In this document: positions 1 to 8,400 of the stretch, in pieces
How positions within the stretch are numbered: position 1 is the first letter of the stretch
How the letters are laid out: each line of letters begins with the position of its first letter
Source of the DNA: CAZDHT01 sp964505325
Lineage (GTDB): Bacteria; Planctomycetota; PUPC01
Length of the DNA: 16,134 nt
Assembly (NCBI GenBank): GCA_964505325.1
Contig: CAZDHT010000100.1
Span: 1 to 16,134, forward strand
Direction: 5' to 3'
The notes under the pieces: generated by a model
Databases searched by the model: none
Seen by the model: only the letters and a program-made list of their open reading frames with translations
Told to the model about the DNA's origin: nothing
Program-made: the position numbers and the translations under genes

Positions 1-530
1 ACATCGAGTTCTCGCGCGAGGTCGCCAGCAAGTTCAACGCCGCCTACGGCCCGGTGTTTCCCGAGTGCCAGGCGCTGCTGTCGAACGCCCCGCGCGTGAT
101 GGGCCTGGACGGCGTGAGCAAGATGAGCAAGAGCCTCGGGAACCACATCGCGATCGCCGACCCGGCGGACGTTATCCGGAAGAAGCTGGCGACCGCGAAG
201 ACCGATCCCGCCAGAAAACGCCGCACCGACCCGGGCGAGCCGGCCAAGTGCAACATCTACTCGCTGCACCAGTTCTTCTCGACGCCCGAGCAGATGCAGT
301 GGGTCGAGGAGGGCTGCCGGAGCGCCGGAATCGGGTGCCTGGACTGCAAGGGCGTTCTCGCGGACAACATCATCGCCGTCCTGACACCCATCCAGGCGCG
401 CTACGCGGAGTTGAAGGCGGACATGGACATCGCCCGGCGGGTGGTGGCGGAGGGCGCGGCGCGCGCGCAGAGCATCGCCTCGGCGGTCATGGCCGAGGTC
501 AAAGACGCCTTGGGTTTGTATACCGGATAA
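1..530 (+). CDS. trpS: Tryptophanyl-tRNA synthetase, C-terminal part (5' truncated by window edge)
   Basis: Class I aminoacyl-tRNA synthetase that charges tRNA(Trp) in the cytoplasm. The reading frame enters at base 3 and ends at TAA 528-530, leaving about 175 residues. The KMSKS signature that stabilises the transition state of amino acid activation is exact at 120-134, preceded by the typical RVMGLDGVSKMSKS context and followed by LGNHIAI. Downstream family hallmarks are visible: TDP.......DPGEPAKCNIYSLHQFF near 208-280, the GCLDCKG segment near 335-353, and the anticodon-binding helical region IQARYAEL near 390-415. The HIGH-like motif and Rossmann core lie upstream of the window. The next gene starts only 7 nt downstream and is probably co-transcribed. 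A TyrRS is excluded because the post-KMSKS DPG...C-N pattern is TrpRS-specific. Very sure of family. Confidence 0.96.
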   Translation, partial: IEFSREVASKFNAAYGPVFPECQALLSNAPRVMGLDGVSKMSKSLGNHIAIADPADVIRKKLATAKTDPARKRRTDPGEPAKCNIYSLHQFFSTPEQMQWVEEGCRSAGIGCLDCKGVLADNIIAVLTPIQARYAELKADMDIARRVVAEGAARAQSIASAVMAEVKDALGLYTG

Positions 531-537
531 CGGCCCG

Positions 538-2274
538 TTGAAGCATCCGACGCGTTCCCGCGGAAAGCTGAGGTTCGCCATCGCCGTGGCGCTGGTCCTG
601 TTGGGGATGGCGTGCGCGGCGGCGTGTGGGTATCTGTCGCGCAGTCCGCTGGGCCGGTCGGAGTCCTTGGCGGCTCTGGTCAATTTCCGGGCGGTGTTCC
701 TGGGGCGCTGCGAGAACGTGGAAGAAGCATGGAACGAATTCCGCGAGCTGCCGCGATACCAGGAGTTCTGGAACACCCCCCGCGGCCGGGCGTTCCTTTC
801 TTCCAGCTCGTTCGCCCGCGCGGCGGAGCGGGTCAACTCGCGCGGGCGGGTGTTGGGGCTGTCGATTCTGGACATCTTCGATCTGTTTGGGGACGAGGTG
901 ATCGTTGCCGGGGTGCCGGGGCAGGGCGGCGGACGGGTGTTCTTCTGTGCGAGCCGCGTTCGTCCCGTAGCGAACCTGCTGCTGGGGGTTTACTCGGCGC
1001 TGTGGCAGCGCGAGGCCCTTCACACGACGGCCGGCGATTGGTGGATGATGGTGCAGCCGAGCGTGGGGATGGGATGGACGAAGGTGGGCGACGTGCTGGC
1101 GGTGAGCAATGACCGGGGTCTGCTGGGGCGGTTTGTGGCGGCGGCGCGCCAGGGCCGGCGCGAGGATACCGAGCGGCTGGCGTCGCTGGTGGGCGGGGTG
1201 GCGCCGCGGCTGGCGGTCAAGATTCCGTCGGTCCGCCGCTCCAAAGGCACGGCGCTCCCCGACGGCAAGCTGCCCAGCGTCTGCGTGTTGTCGCTGCGGC
1301 TGGGGCCGCGGTGGAACCGGCCGGCTCCGGCCCCGGCGGCCGATGCCAGCGCGGGGGCGTTCCGGCAGTTCGCCTGCGGATACATGCCGGAGGACACCTG
1401 CACCGGGCTGGTGTGGCGGCTGGACCCGGTGAAGGTGTGGCGGCTGGCGCTGAACACGCTGACGGAGTCGCCGCGGGACAGCGTCGTTCGATATGTCGAG
1501 GACCACCTGTGTGCGGTGCTGGACGCGGACAGCTTCGAGCAGGACGTGTTGCGGCGGATGACGGGGGATTTCGCGCTGGCCATGTCGCGCCTGCCGGACC
1601 CCTGGCTGGGCCTGGCCAGCGGGCAGCTCGCCCCGACGGTCGCGGTGGTGCTGCGGATCCAAAGCGACCCGGGACTGGAGAAAAGGTTCCTGTACGCGCT
1701 GTTGGAGGCGGCCGGGGCGCTGGAGGGCGCCGACCGGCGCTTCGTCGCCGAGGTGCGGGAGGAGCAGTACCGGGGCCGCCGCATCCACGCGCTGCGGGTG
1801 CGGCGCCGCGGGACGCGCTCCGGGCCGAGCGCCGGGCCAAGCGCCGGGCCGAGCGCCGGGCCAAGCGCCGGGCCAAGCGCCGGCTACTTCGTTGTGCAGG
1901 ACGAGCTGATGCCGGGGCATTCGCTGGTCGTGGCGAGCACGTCGGTGGACTGGCTTCGGCGCTCCATCGACGCGCGCGGGGGAACGGGCGGCGCGCTGGC
2001 CGCGCAGGACTGGTTCCGCGCGGTCTCGCGGCCGGTCTCTCCCACGAAATCGGTGTTCTCCTTCGTGCGAGGCGACCTGGTGGCGGGCGCGTTTGGGCGG
2101 ATGCGCGGGCCGGGGGTGAGGGGCGCGCGCGGCCCGGAGCAGTGGCTGCAACTGCTGGGCGCGGTCGGGCTGGACGGCAAGATCGACAAGGACGGGGTGG
2201 TTCGGGCGGACGTTCGGATCGCGGGCGAGCGCCTGGGTAATCCCCGAGCGCGCCGCGCGGCGCCGGGCGACTAG
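538..2274 (+). CDS. Membrane-anchored/secreted protein of unknown function, DUF3352-like
   Basis: Protein of 578 residues with a TTG start 7 nt after trpS. I chose TTG because it gives a basic n-region (KHPTRSRGK) followed by a hydrophobic stretch at residues 12-32, i.e. a signal peptide or single anchor. The in-frame GTG at 586 and ATG at 607 would remove the charged part. No clear Shine-Dalgarno is seen. The mature part is soluble and alternates segments such as LSILDIFDLFGDEVIVAGVP (about 105-125), TGDFALAMSRLP (about 342-353) and a YFVVQDELMPGHSLVVAS strand pair (about 450-468). This layout resembles DUF3352-type extracytoplasmic proteins common in Planctomycetota. The resemblance is from memory and no catalytic motif is evident. 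Residues 429-448 are five GPSA repeats. A same-length antisense ORF is a GC artefact. Gene reality is well supported, function unknown. Confidence 0.8.
   Translation: MKHPTRSRGKLRFAIAVALVLLGMACAAACGYLSRSPLGRSESLAALVNFRAVFLGRCENVEEAWNEFRELPRYQEFWNTPRGRAFLSSSSFARAAERVNSRGRVLGLSILDIFDLFGDEVIVAGVPGQGGGRVFFCASRVRPVANLLLGVYSALWQREALHTTAGDWWMMVQPSVGMGWTKVGDVLAVSNDRGLLGRFVAAARQGRREDTERLASLVGGVAPRLAVKIPSVRRSKGTALPDGKLPSVCVLSLRLGPRWNRPAPAPAADASAGAFRQFACGYMPEDTCTGLVWRLDPVKVWRLALNTLTESPRDSVVRYVEDHLCAVLDADSFEQDVLRRMTGDFALAMSRLPDPWLGLASGQLAPTVAVVLRIQSDPGLEKRFLYALLEAAGALEGADRRFVAEVREEQYRGRRIHALRVRRRGTRSGPSAGPSAGPSAGPSAGPSAGYFVVQDELMPGHSLVVASTSVDWLRRSIDARGGTGGALAAQDWFRAVSRPVSPTKSVFSFVRGDLVAGAFGRMRGPGVRGARGPEQWLQLLGAVGLDGKIDKDGVVRADVRIAGERLGNPRARRAAPGD
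1822..1881 (+). repeat. In-frame 12-bp minisatellite (5 units, GPSA repeats)
   Basis: Five head-to-tail copies of GGGCC(G/A)AGCGCC at 1822-1833, 1834-1845, 1846-1857, 1858-1869 and 1870-1881. They differ only at the sixth base (G or A), a silent change because CCG and CCA both encode Pro. The array encodes GPSA five times (residues 429-448 of the 538-2274 protein) between a basic segment (RVRRRGTRS) and the YFVVQDE strand, so it behaves as a flexible linker. Near-identical units imply recent slippage, and every change in copy number stays in frame. Confidence 0.93.
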
Positions 2275-2294
2275 GAGTTCCAGCAACACGGTGC

Positions 2295-2345
2295 GGCGGA
2301 CATCCGCCTTCGCTAGAGGGACATAGCCGCTTCGGCGGAGTCCCT
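2295..2345 (+). terminator. Hairpin cluster after the 538-2274 gene, possible transcription end
   Basis: Two adjacent stems lie 20-70 nt past the stop codon. The first is GGCGG-ACAT-CCGCC (2295/2296-2308). The second is AGGGAC (2317-2322) pairing with GTCCCT (2340-2345) around an inner CCGC-TTCG-GCGG (2327-2338), a UUCG tetraloop closed by C-G. No U-run follows, so this is not a classic intrinsic terminator; it may be a 3' processing barrier or REP-like element. TCCGCC at 2303-2308 can also pair with GGCGGA at 2334-2339, so alternative folds exist. Confidence 0.45.
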
Positions 2346-2347
2346 TC

Positions 2348-2370
2348 CTGTCTGCCGATTTGTCAGACAG
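2348..2370. repeat. Short perfect inverted repeat (7-bp arms)
   Basis: CTGTCTG at 2348-2354 and CAGACAG at 2364-2370 are exact reverse complements separated by 9 nt. It lies between the hairpin cluster and the promoter at 2399-2426, so it could be part of the upstream transcript end or an operator-like site about 30 bp upstream of the -35 element. No further evidence separates these. Confidence 0.4.
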
Positions 2371-2398
2371 AGACTAGAAGAACGCGTTTCAATTTGGC

Positions 2399-2426
2399 TT
2401 GCAATCTCTTTGGGCGAGGCTATAAT
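2399..2426 (+). promoter_or_regulatory. Candidate sigma70-type promoter for the permease/peptidase operon
   Basis: TTGCAA (2399-2404, 4 of 6 matches to TTGACA) is followed after a 16-bp spacer by a perfect TATAAT at 2421-2426. Transcription would begin near 2433, about 60 nt before the ATG at 2495. The block is conspicuously AT-richer than the surrounding GC-rich DNA and is the only strong -10 box I see upstream of any gene in this window. Confidence 0.6.
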
Positions 2427-2494
2427 CTCGCGTTCTGGTATTCCGGGTGTGCTTCCCGACCGCTTCAGCCGGCTCCAGAAGGACGGGGCTCGAC

Positions 2495-3273
2495 ATGTCC
2501 GACCTGCCATCGGAAGGGTTCAGCGCGCAAGAGAGCATCGAGCGCATGGCCGGCCGCGTCCGAGACAATCGCTGGCTGACCCCCGCCTCGATCGGGATCA
2601 GCCTGGTGCTGGTCGCCCTGTTTGCGTACTTCCTGCCGTACCTGTACATGAAGCTGAACCTGAGGGCGGTCGCCGGCGGGTACCTTCCGGTGCTGGCGGT
2701 GTTTCCCTTCCTGGCGCTGTTGTGGCTCAATGGGATGCTCCGCCGGACGGGGATCGGTCTGTCGCGCGGCGAGCTGACCGTGGTGTTGTGCGCGCTGATG
2801 GTCTCGCTCTCCACGCTGATGACGGTGGTGTGGCTGTTCTCATCGCTGCCCTCGCCGGTCTACGCGGCCACTCCGGGCAACAAGTTCAAGACGATGTTCC
2901 TGTGGTCGGTGGACACTCGCCTGCTGCCGTACACGATCGAGGACAAGGAGCGCGAGAAGTCGGCCGGGCAGTACGATGAGAGCCTGACGTGGTTCTACTC
3001 GGGCCTGCCGGAACTCTTGCCGCCGGAGCGGAAGGAGAAGGCGAAGCCGAAGGCCGGGGGGCCGGCGGCCGCCACGACCCCTCCCGCGCGGGCTGCGGCG
3101 GCTGCGGCGGCGGCCAAGAAAGCCGACGAGGCAGCATTGGAGGAAGAGCCCGCCAAGCTGAAGATGCCGTGGTTCCGCTGGGCGCGAAGGCATACGATCA
3201 GCGGCGAACGGCGGGTCCGGGCATATGACCGGCTGGCCCAGCAGGTCCGCGACGCCGAGGAGCTTGATAAGAA
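2495..3273 (+). CDS. OPT-like permease (DUF6785-type), N-terminal part up to assembly gap
   Basis: First gene of the operon. ATG 2495 is preceded by AGAAGGA (2477-2483) at about 11 nt; the upstream GTG at 2447 has no such site and would sit almost on the transcription start. The 259 residues before the gap contain TM1 (about 31-50), TM2 (62-80) and TM3 (94-116). Positive charges at 17-26 and 83-91 put the N-terminus inside, so the loop after TM3 is extracytoplasmic. That loop has VYAATPGNKF, SVDTRLLPYT, FYSGLPELLP, an Ala/Lys-rich low-complexity stretch (about 180-217), MPWFRW and the start of a charged helical module (RVRAYDRLA, 240-248). The family is inferred from the atPgN and FysGLP motifs plus the post-gap half; substrate unknown, oligopeptide-like by superfamily. 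The frame differs by one from the post-gap part because the N length is arbitrary. Confidence 0.85.
2907..2965 (+). repeat. Near-direct repeat, copy 1 (59 bp)
   Basis: The 59 bases 2907-2965 match 3284-3342 at 54 positions, with five single-base differences and no gaps. They encode VDTRLLPYTIEDKEREKSA here and VDPRPLPYTFEDQELEKSA in copy 2. Copy 2 begins at the very first base after the ten Ns. Sequences after the two copies are unrelated, so this is not a long tandem duplication. Confidence 0.92.
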
Positions 3274-3283
3274 NNNNNNNNNN
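3274..3283. other. Scaffolding gap (10 N) inside the first permease gene
   Basis: Ten consecutive Ns, the placeholder length some assemblers use for a join of unknown size. To keep one reading frame the true gap must be 2 mod 3 in length, so the printed length is not real. The right edge is exactly the start of repeat copy 2 (3284-3342), and both flanks encode repetitive helical protein, a likely reason for contig breakage. Whether the two flanks belong to the same gene copy is unproven. Confidence 0.97.
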
Positions 3284-3342
3284 CGGTGGACCCTCGCCCG
3301 CTGCCGTACACGTTCGAGGACCAGGAGCTCGAGAAGTCGGCC
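3284..3342 (+). repeat. Near-direct repeat, copy 2 (59 bp) abutting the gap
   Basis: Second copy of the 59-bp element at 2907-2965 (54/59 identical). Its partial first codon NCG is compatible with the Ser codon TCG that precedes copy 1, so the homology probably continues into the gap. Confidence 0.92.
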
Positions 3343-5475
3343 CAGGCGCTGCTGGCGGAGGTCGGCGTGCTGAGGGAAAACGCCGCGGCCTCCAAGGACC
3401 AGCCGGCGGCGTACCACGCGCTGTTCGAGCGGCTGCGCGACGCCAGTTCGGCGGCGGCATACGATCAGATGCTCGAAGCGGTGAAGAGCGCCGAGGATCC
3501 CAGCCCTGCGGCGAAAAGCGCGTGGCTGTCCGCCATCCAGGGCCTGCGAGACTCGGACACGAAGCGGCTGAAAGACTACGAAGACTTTGCCGAGCGGGTC
3601 GAGAAGACGGAAGATCTCGAGCCGCCGGTGGCCGAGGCGGTGGTCGGCCAACTCGAAGTGCTCAAGCGCAACTTGACCACGACCGAGGATTTGCCGAAGG
3701 AGTACGACGCTCTGTTCGGGGAATTGCGCTACGCGAGCTCGCAGGCGGCATACAGGACGCTGCTCAAGCTGCTGGACGAGACCGAGGGCCTCCGGCCGGA
3801 GACGCGGCGCGACCTGACGCTCGCGGCGTACTACGAGCGTGACCTCGACCGCTACCTGGCCGCCCACAAGGTCCCGACGCACCGCCGGCTGTCCGACAAG
3901 CCGTGGTTGGCGTGGACCGGCCCCCTGGTCTGGTGGCTCATCTTGCTGTTCCTGTTCGTGATTTTGCAGTTCTGCGTGGCGGCGCTGCTGCGGCGGCAAT
4001 GGGTGGACCACGAGAAGCTGCTGTTCCCGCACGTCGAGATCCTCGAAGCGGTGACGGCGCCGGGCCCGGGAGGCACGCCCGGCGGCAGCATCGTCCGCAA
4101 CCGCCTGATGTGGATCGGGTTCGCCGCCGCGATCCTTCTGTTTGCGATGGACGGGCTGGCCACGTATTTCTCGGGATTCCCGGGGATCAAATGGAAGGAC
4201 CTGAGCCTGGCCCCGGTGCTGACGGATGACCCGTGGAAGGCGATCCCGTCGGCGCTGGACCTGCACCTGTTCGTGGTGGCGATCGCGTTTCTGCTGCCGT
4301 CGGAGATCTCGCTGAGCCTTTGGCTGTTCGTGCTGGTGGACATGGCGCTGGCGGTCTACCTGCGGGCGACGGGCCACACGTTCTACACCGAGGAGCCGAT
4401 CCGGGGCTACCTGATCAACGGGGGTGCCGACCAGATGGCCGGCATCGTGATTTTTATGGGGGCGCTGATTTACAGCGGGCGGCGCCATTTCATCGGGGTC
4501 TTGCGGAAGGCGTTCGGCGGCGGGAAGGACATCGACGACTCGGAGGAGCCGCTGCCGTATTTCGCCGCCTTCTGGGGGCTGGTCCTCTCCGGCTTCGGCA
4601 TCATCGTGTGGTGTTACATCATGGGAATGTCTCCGTTCCTGTCCCTGCTGATTTTCGTGGGCACGGTGTTCTCCATCATGTTCCTGGCGCGAATCGTCTG
4701 CGAGCTGGGGATCGTCACCGGCACGTACCAGGAGTGGTCGACTCCGCATTACTTCGTGGCGGGGATGTTCGGCTATCGCCCCAAGGTGGGCACGATGACC
4801 CTGTGGCACCGGCTGATGCTCTTCACCCCCACCTTCTCGACGTGGTCGTTCATCTGGATGGGGCTGTTCTCCGGCATGCACGTGATGCCGATGGCGATGA
4901 CGTCCGAGCGGATGTTCCGGCACGGGCAGTCACGGCGGCGGTTCACGTTCTTCCTGATGATCCTCACCCTCGGGGCGCTGGTGGTGTTTGCGACGCGGAC
5001 GATCAGCGTCACGTACAAAGAAGGGGCGATCAATCTGAAGCAGGGGCGCCACAGCAGCAACGCGGCCGGCCATACGTTCAACAACACGCTGACCCGCGAC
5101 TTCATCCGGAAGGAGAAGGCGCACAAGCCCTACCCGCCGATCTACTGGAGCGCCATCGTGGGCGTGGTGGTGATGACCGTGCTCCTGGCGCTGCGGCATA
5201 TGTTCTACTGGTGGCCGCTGCATCCCGTCGGCTATATCTGTGCCGGGCTGGCAGGAGGCGTGTGGTTCAGCATATTCATTGGGTGGATCATCAAGCGGGC
5301 AATACTCAAGTACGGCGGGGGCCGGCTGTTCCGGACCGTGATCCCGTTGTTTGTCGGCCTGCTGATCGGCCACTTCGTGATAGCGGGAATCTGGATGATC
5401 GTGGGGGCCTCTCTCGAGGCGGCGAAGGTCGAGGGCCTGTACTCGGCCATCTGGTGTCAGCCCTACGGCAGGTAG
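3284..5475 (+). CDS. OPT-like permease (DUF6785/DUF6784-type), C-terminal part after assembly gap
   Basis: Continuation of the 2495 gene in a shifted frame, 730 residues, stop TAG 5473-5475. The first ~190 residues are a soluble charged helical insert with two tandem 68-residue modules (3349-3552 and 3640-3843). Membrane segments resume at KPWLAWTGPLVWW (3898-3936), then ALLRRQWVDHEKLLFP, LLPSEISLSLWLFVL (4291-4335), FWGLVLSGFGIIVW, and the C-terminal WWPLHPVGYICAGLAGGVWF (5209-5268) with WIIKRAILKYGG. The RRQW...E.LLFP, SlWlF and WPLHPxGY...W...KYGG signatures are those I associate with DUF6785 plus DUF6784, an OPT-superfamily-like multi-pass permease. The transported substrate cannot be read from sequence. 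The next gene starts 6 nt downstream. The insert is the anomaly: relatives normally join FysGLP to PWxxW by a short loop. Confidence 0.88.
3349..3552 (+). repeat. Helical repeat module 1 within the permease loop
   Basis: 68 codons, LLAEVGVL to QGLRD. It aligns without gaps to module 2 (3640-3843) with 23 of 68 identical residues by hand count. Shared residues include N, D.P..Y.ALF..LR.ASS.AAY...L and E...P. The composition (Ala, Glu, Lys, Arg, Leu; few Gly) predicts amphipathic helices or a coiled coil. Function unknown; topology places it outside the membrane. Confidence 0.8.
3640..3843 (+). repeat. Helical repeat module 2 within the permease loop
   Basis: 68 codons, VVGQLEVL to YYERD, homologous to module 1. 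It is also similar to the insert of the neighbouring 5482-11028 gene. QLEVLK...YDALFGEL here matches QVELLK...YDELFRLL there at 10 of 26 positions, and the following 37 residues (3760-3870 here, 7024-7134 there) match at 14 positions without gaps. It ends shortly before the PWLAW motif that re-enters the membrane. Confidence 0.8.
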
Positions 5476-5481
5476 GACACG

Positions 5482-8400
5482 ATGAGACGGACGAAGAGAA
5501 CGGGGATGCGGGCGCTGCGCCTGGCGGGGCGGGCGATGGCGATCTCCGTCTGCCTGGCGGCGGGCCTGCGTGTTCAGGGCGCCGACGCGGCTGCAAAGAC
5601 GCCCGAGCCAACCGAGCGGTTCCTTGAGCGCGAGATCCGCACCCTCTCCGCCATCCCGTCCCGGCTCTCCGGCACGCCCGGCTGCGAACAGGCCGCCCGG
5701 TACATCATCCGCCGCTTCAAGGAGATCGGGCTCAAGAACATCACCCGGCACACGTTCGACGTGGTGGTGCCGATCACCAAGCGGTGCTCGCTCGTGCTGG
5801 GGCCCCGGAAGACCCCGGTGGAGATCCACCCCCTCTGGCCGAACTGGGTGCGGACGTGCACCACCCCCGGCCCCATCACCGGTCGCATCCTATACGCCTA
5901 CGACGGCGACTTCCGCAAGCTCACCGGCCTGCCCATCCGAGGATCGATTGTCATCCTCGAGCACAACACCGGGGCGGCGTGGCAGAACCTGTGGACGCTG
6001 GGGCCGCGCGCCGTCTTGTTCGTCGAACCCGCAGGACGCGACGCCACCCGCCGCCAGGCAGAACTGAAACTCCTGCGCAATCCGGTGAACACGCCCCGGT
6101 TCTGGATACCTCGCGCCGGGAACAAGCTGGGCGCCGGCGAACTGGTCAGACGGGTCCGGCAAGCCCAGGAAGACGCCCGGAAGAAGAAGGACGACGCGCT
6201 GTTCCTCACCGCCACCCTCGACTGCAAGGTCGACTGGGAGCAGCGGACCGCGGCCAACATCATCGGCCTGCTGGAAGGCACCGAAGCCACGGCGGCCGAG
6301 GGCAACTTCGTCGCGTACACGGCGCACTACGACTCGATGTCCATCGCCCCCGACCTGGCGCCGGGCGCCGACGGGGCCAGCTCCGTCGCCGGCCTGCTGC
6401 GGCTGGCCGAGCACCTGGCCGCGAAACGCGGCAAGGAAAGCGTGATGTTCATCGCCACCGCCGGGCACTACCAGGGCCTGCGCGGCGCCACCGTGCTGGC
6501 CGATGTGCTCGCCCTCAGCCACACACCGGCGGAGGACAACGAGCTCGCCGAGCGGATCAAGGAACTGGAAGAAGACAAGATCGACCAGGCCAGCCGCGTA
6601 AGGGCCTACGGCCGGCTGGCCGAAGACATCGAAGACACGGACGGGTTCCAGGCGAAGGTGGCGGAGGAACTGCTGGCGGCGGCGAAGAGGGTCGAGGCGA
6701 GCGGCCCGCCCGACGCGGCGAATCCCCGCCTGGCGTACGACCGGCTGCTCGGCCTGCTCAATAAGATCGCCGACGCCGACTTCACCGATGACGAACACCA
6801 CCGGGAACTGAGGCGGGTCATCCGGGAGCTGCGGAACCCGAAGCCCGCGGTCACGACCGAGGAGCTGAAATCGGGGCGGCCCGCGACGTACGCCGGCATC
6901 CTCGGCCAGTTGAAGGCCGGGGTGCAGCATCGGCTCAAGACCGTGAAGGCGATGGCCGCCCAGGTGGAGCTGCTCAAAGAGCGAATCGCACAGACGACCA
7001 ACTCTCAGGCCGTGTACGACGAGCTGTTCCGCCTGCTCGAATCGGTGGAGGACTTGGGCGGGGGTACGCAGCGCCGGCTGCGGTTCAGGATTGAACACGA
7101 GCAGGACGCCGACCGCCACATCGCCGCCTACCGGTTCGAACTGGTGCGGCTCCGGAAACACCAGCGCTTCCTGCAGGAGCTCGGCATCGACCTGAAGAAG
7201 CGGCTGCGCATCCTGTACTCGCTCGACCTGTGCAGCGACGGCTGGCGGTTCGGCGTGTTCGCCGCCGGCGCCGGCGCCCTGGTGGCCCAAACCGTGCAGG
7301 AGCAGTCCATCTACGGTGCCCTGCTTCAGAACATCTGGCAGATCGGCCGGAAGAAGCTGGCCGGGGCGCCGGTCGCCCCCGGAGAGAAGGCCGATCTCTA
7401 CGAGCGGATCGTCTATCCGGCCCGCGCGGAAGACCGCCAGAAAGGCGGCACCAGCGGGTACTTCAGCGGCCTGGTCACGTTTGACAGCGAGGTGTTCCAA
7501 CTCGCCGGCCGCGAGGCCCTCGCACTGGTGACCGTCGACTGCGGCCGCCGGAGAGTCGACACCCCCACCGACACCGTCGACCGGATCAAGAAGTACGGCG
7601 GGTTCGAGCGGCTGAAGTTCCAGGTCGACCTGCTGTGCGAGCTGGGCGAGAAGCTGGCCAAGGACCGTCACGTGCGGGCCTTGTACCGGACGTTCGACAG
7701 CAAACGCGCCTCCGACAAGTCCGCGCTGAGGGAGTACTACTGCCGCATCAGCGGCCGGGTGGTGTATTACGACATCAAGCGGAGCATGGGCGCGGCCGAC
7801 CAGCCGCTGGGCGGCGCGCTGTGTGCCACGCGCTACTCGGCCGACGGCCGGTGGGCGGGCATGTCGGCCAACACCTTTGCCGGTGTCCGCGACGGCTACC
7901 TGACGTTCTCGAGCGGCGCCGGAACCTACGAGGTGCTGGGCCTTCCGCACGACCGGTCGCGCCCGTGGAACATGAAGATCTTCCGGTTCGAGGCCTATGG
8001 CTTCAACACCGAGGCCGACGTGGCGGAAGCGAAGAAGGACGGGCGCTCGCTGGCGCTGGGCGAGATCAACTTCGCCCCCGACCTGGGCCCGCAGGGCGCC
8101 CAGGAGCAGTTCAAGATCCTCCAGAAGATCGACCGGGACGACCTTGAGATCACGGTGGCCGTGTTCCGGTGCCGCCCGGTGGGGCTGGTCGGCTTCAAGG
8201 ACCCGCTGATCGCGCGCGACTACAAGCAGATCGTCCTGTACGACGCGAAGACGAGCACCACCCCGGACTTCTACGGTCAGTCCCTCTTCCCCACGCCGAT
8301 CAACTACACCCACGGCGTCCCGAACGCGGTGATCTATCTGCAGCCGGACGTGAGGTTCAAGCTCCAGTTCACCGCCGGCGCGCTCGGGGCCACGTTCCCG

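Noticed and set aside
1822..1881. CRISPR-like array
   Set aside because: Units are contiguous, 12 bp and coding; there are no spacers.
499..2289. 596-residue antisense ORF opposite the 538-2274 gene
   Set aside because: Arg/Pro/His/Gln-rich composition typical of the reverse frame of GC-rich coding DNA; no motifs; the + strand frame has a signal peptide and sensible composition.
2447..2494. GTG 2447 as the permease start, 16 residues earlier
   Set aside because: No Shine-Dalgarno, unhelpful residues (CFPTASAGSRRTG) and too close to the predicted transcription start; ATG 2495 has AGAAGGA upstream.
2995..4923. Antisense ORF reading through the N gap
   Set aside because: Exists only because Ns are read as X; the opposite strand encodes a recognisable permease.
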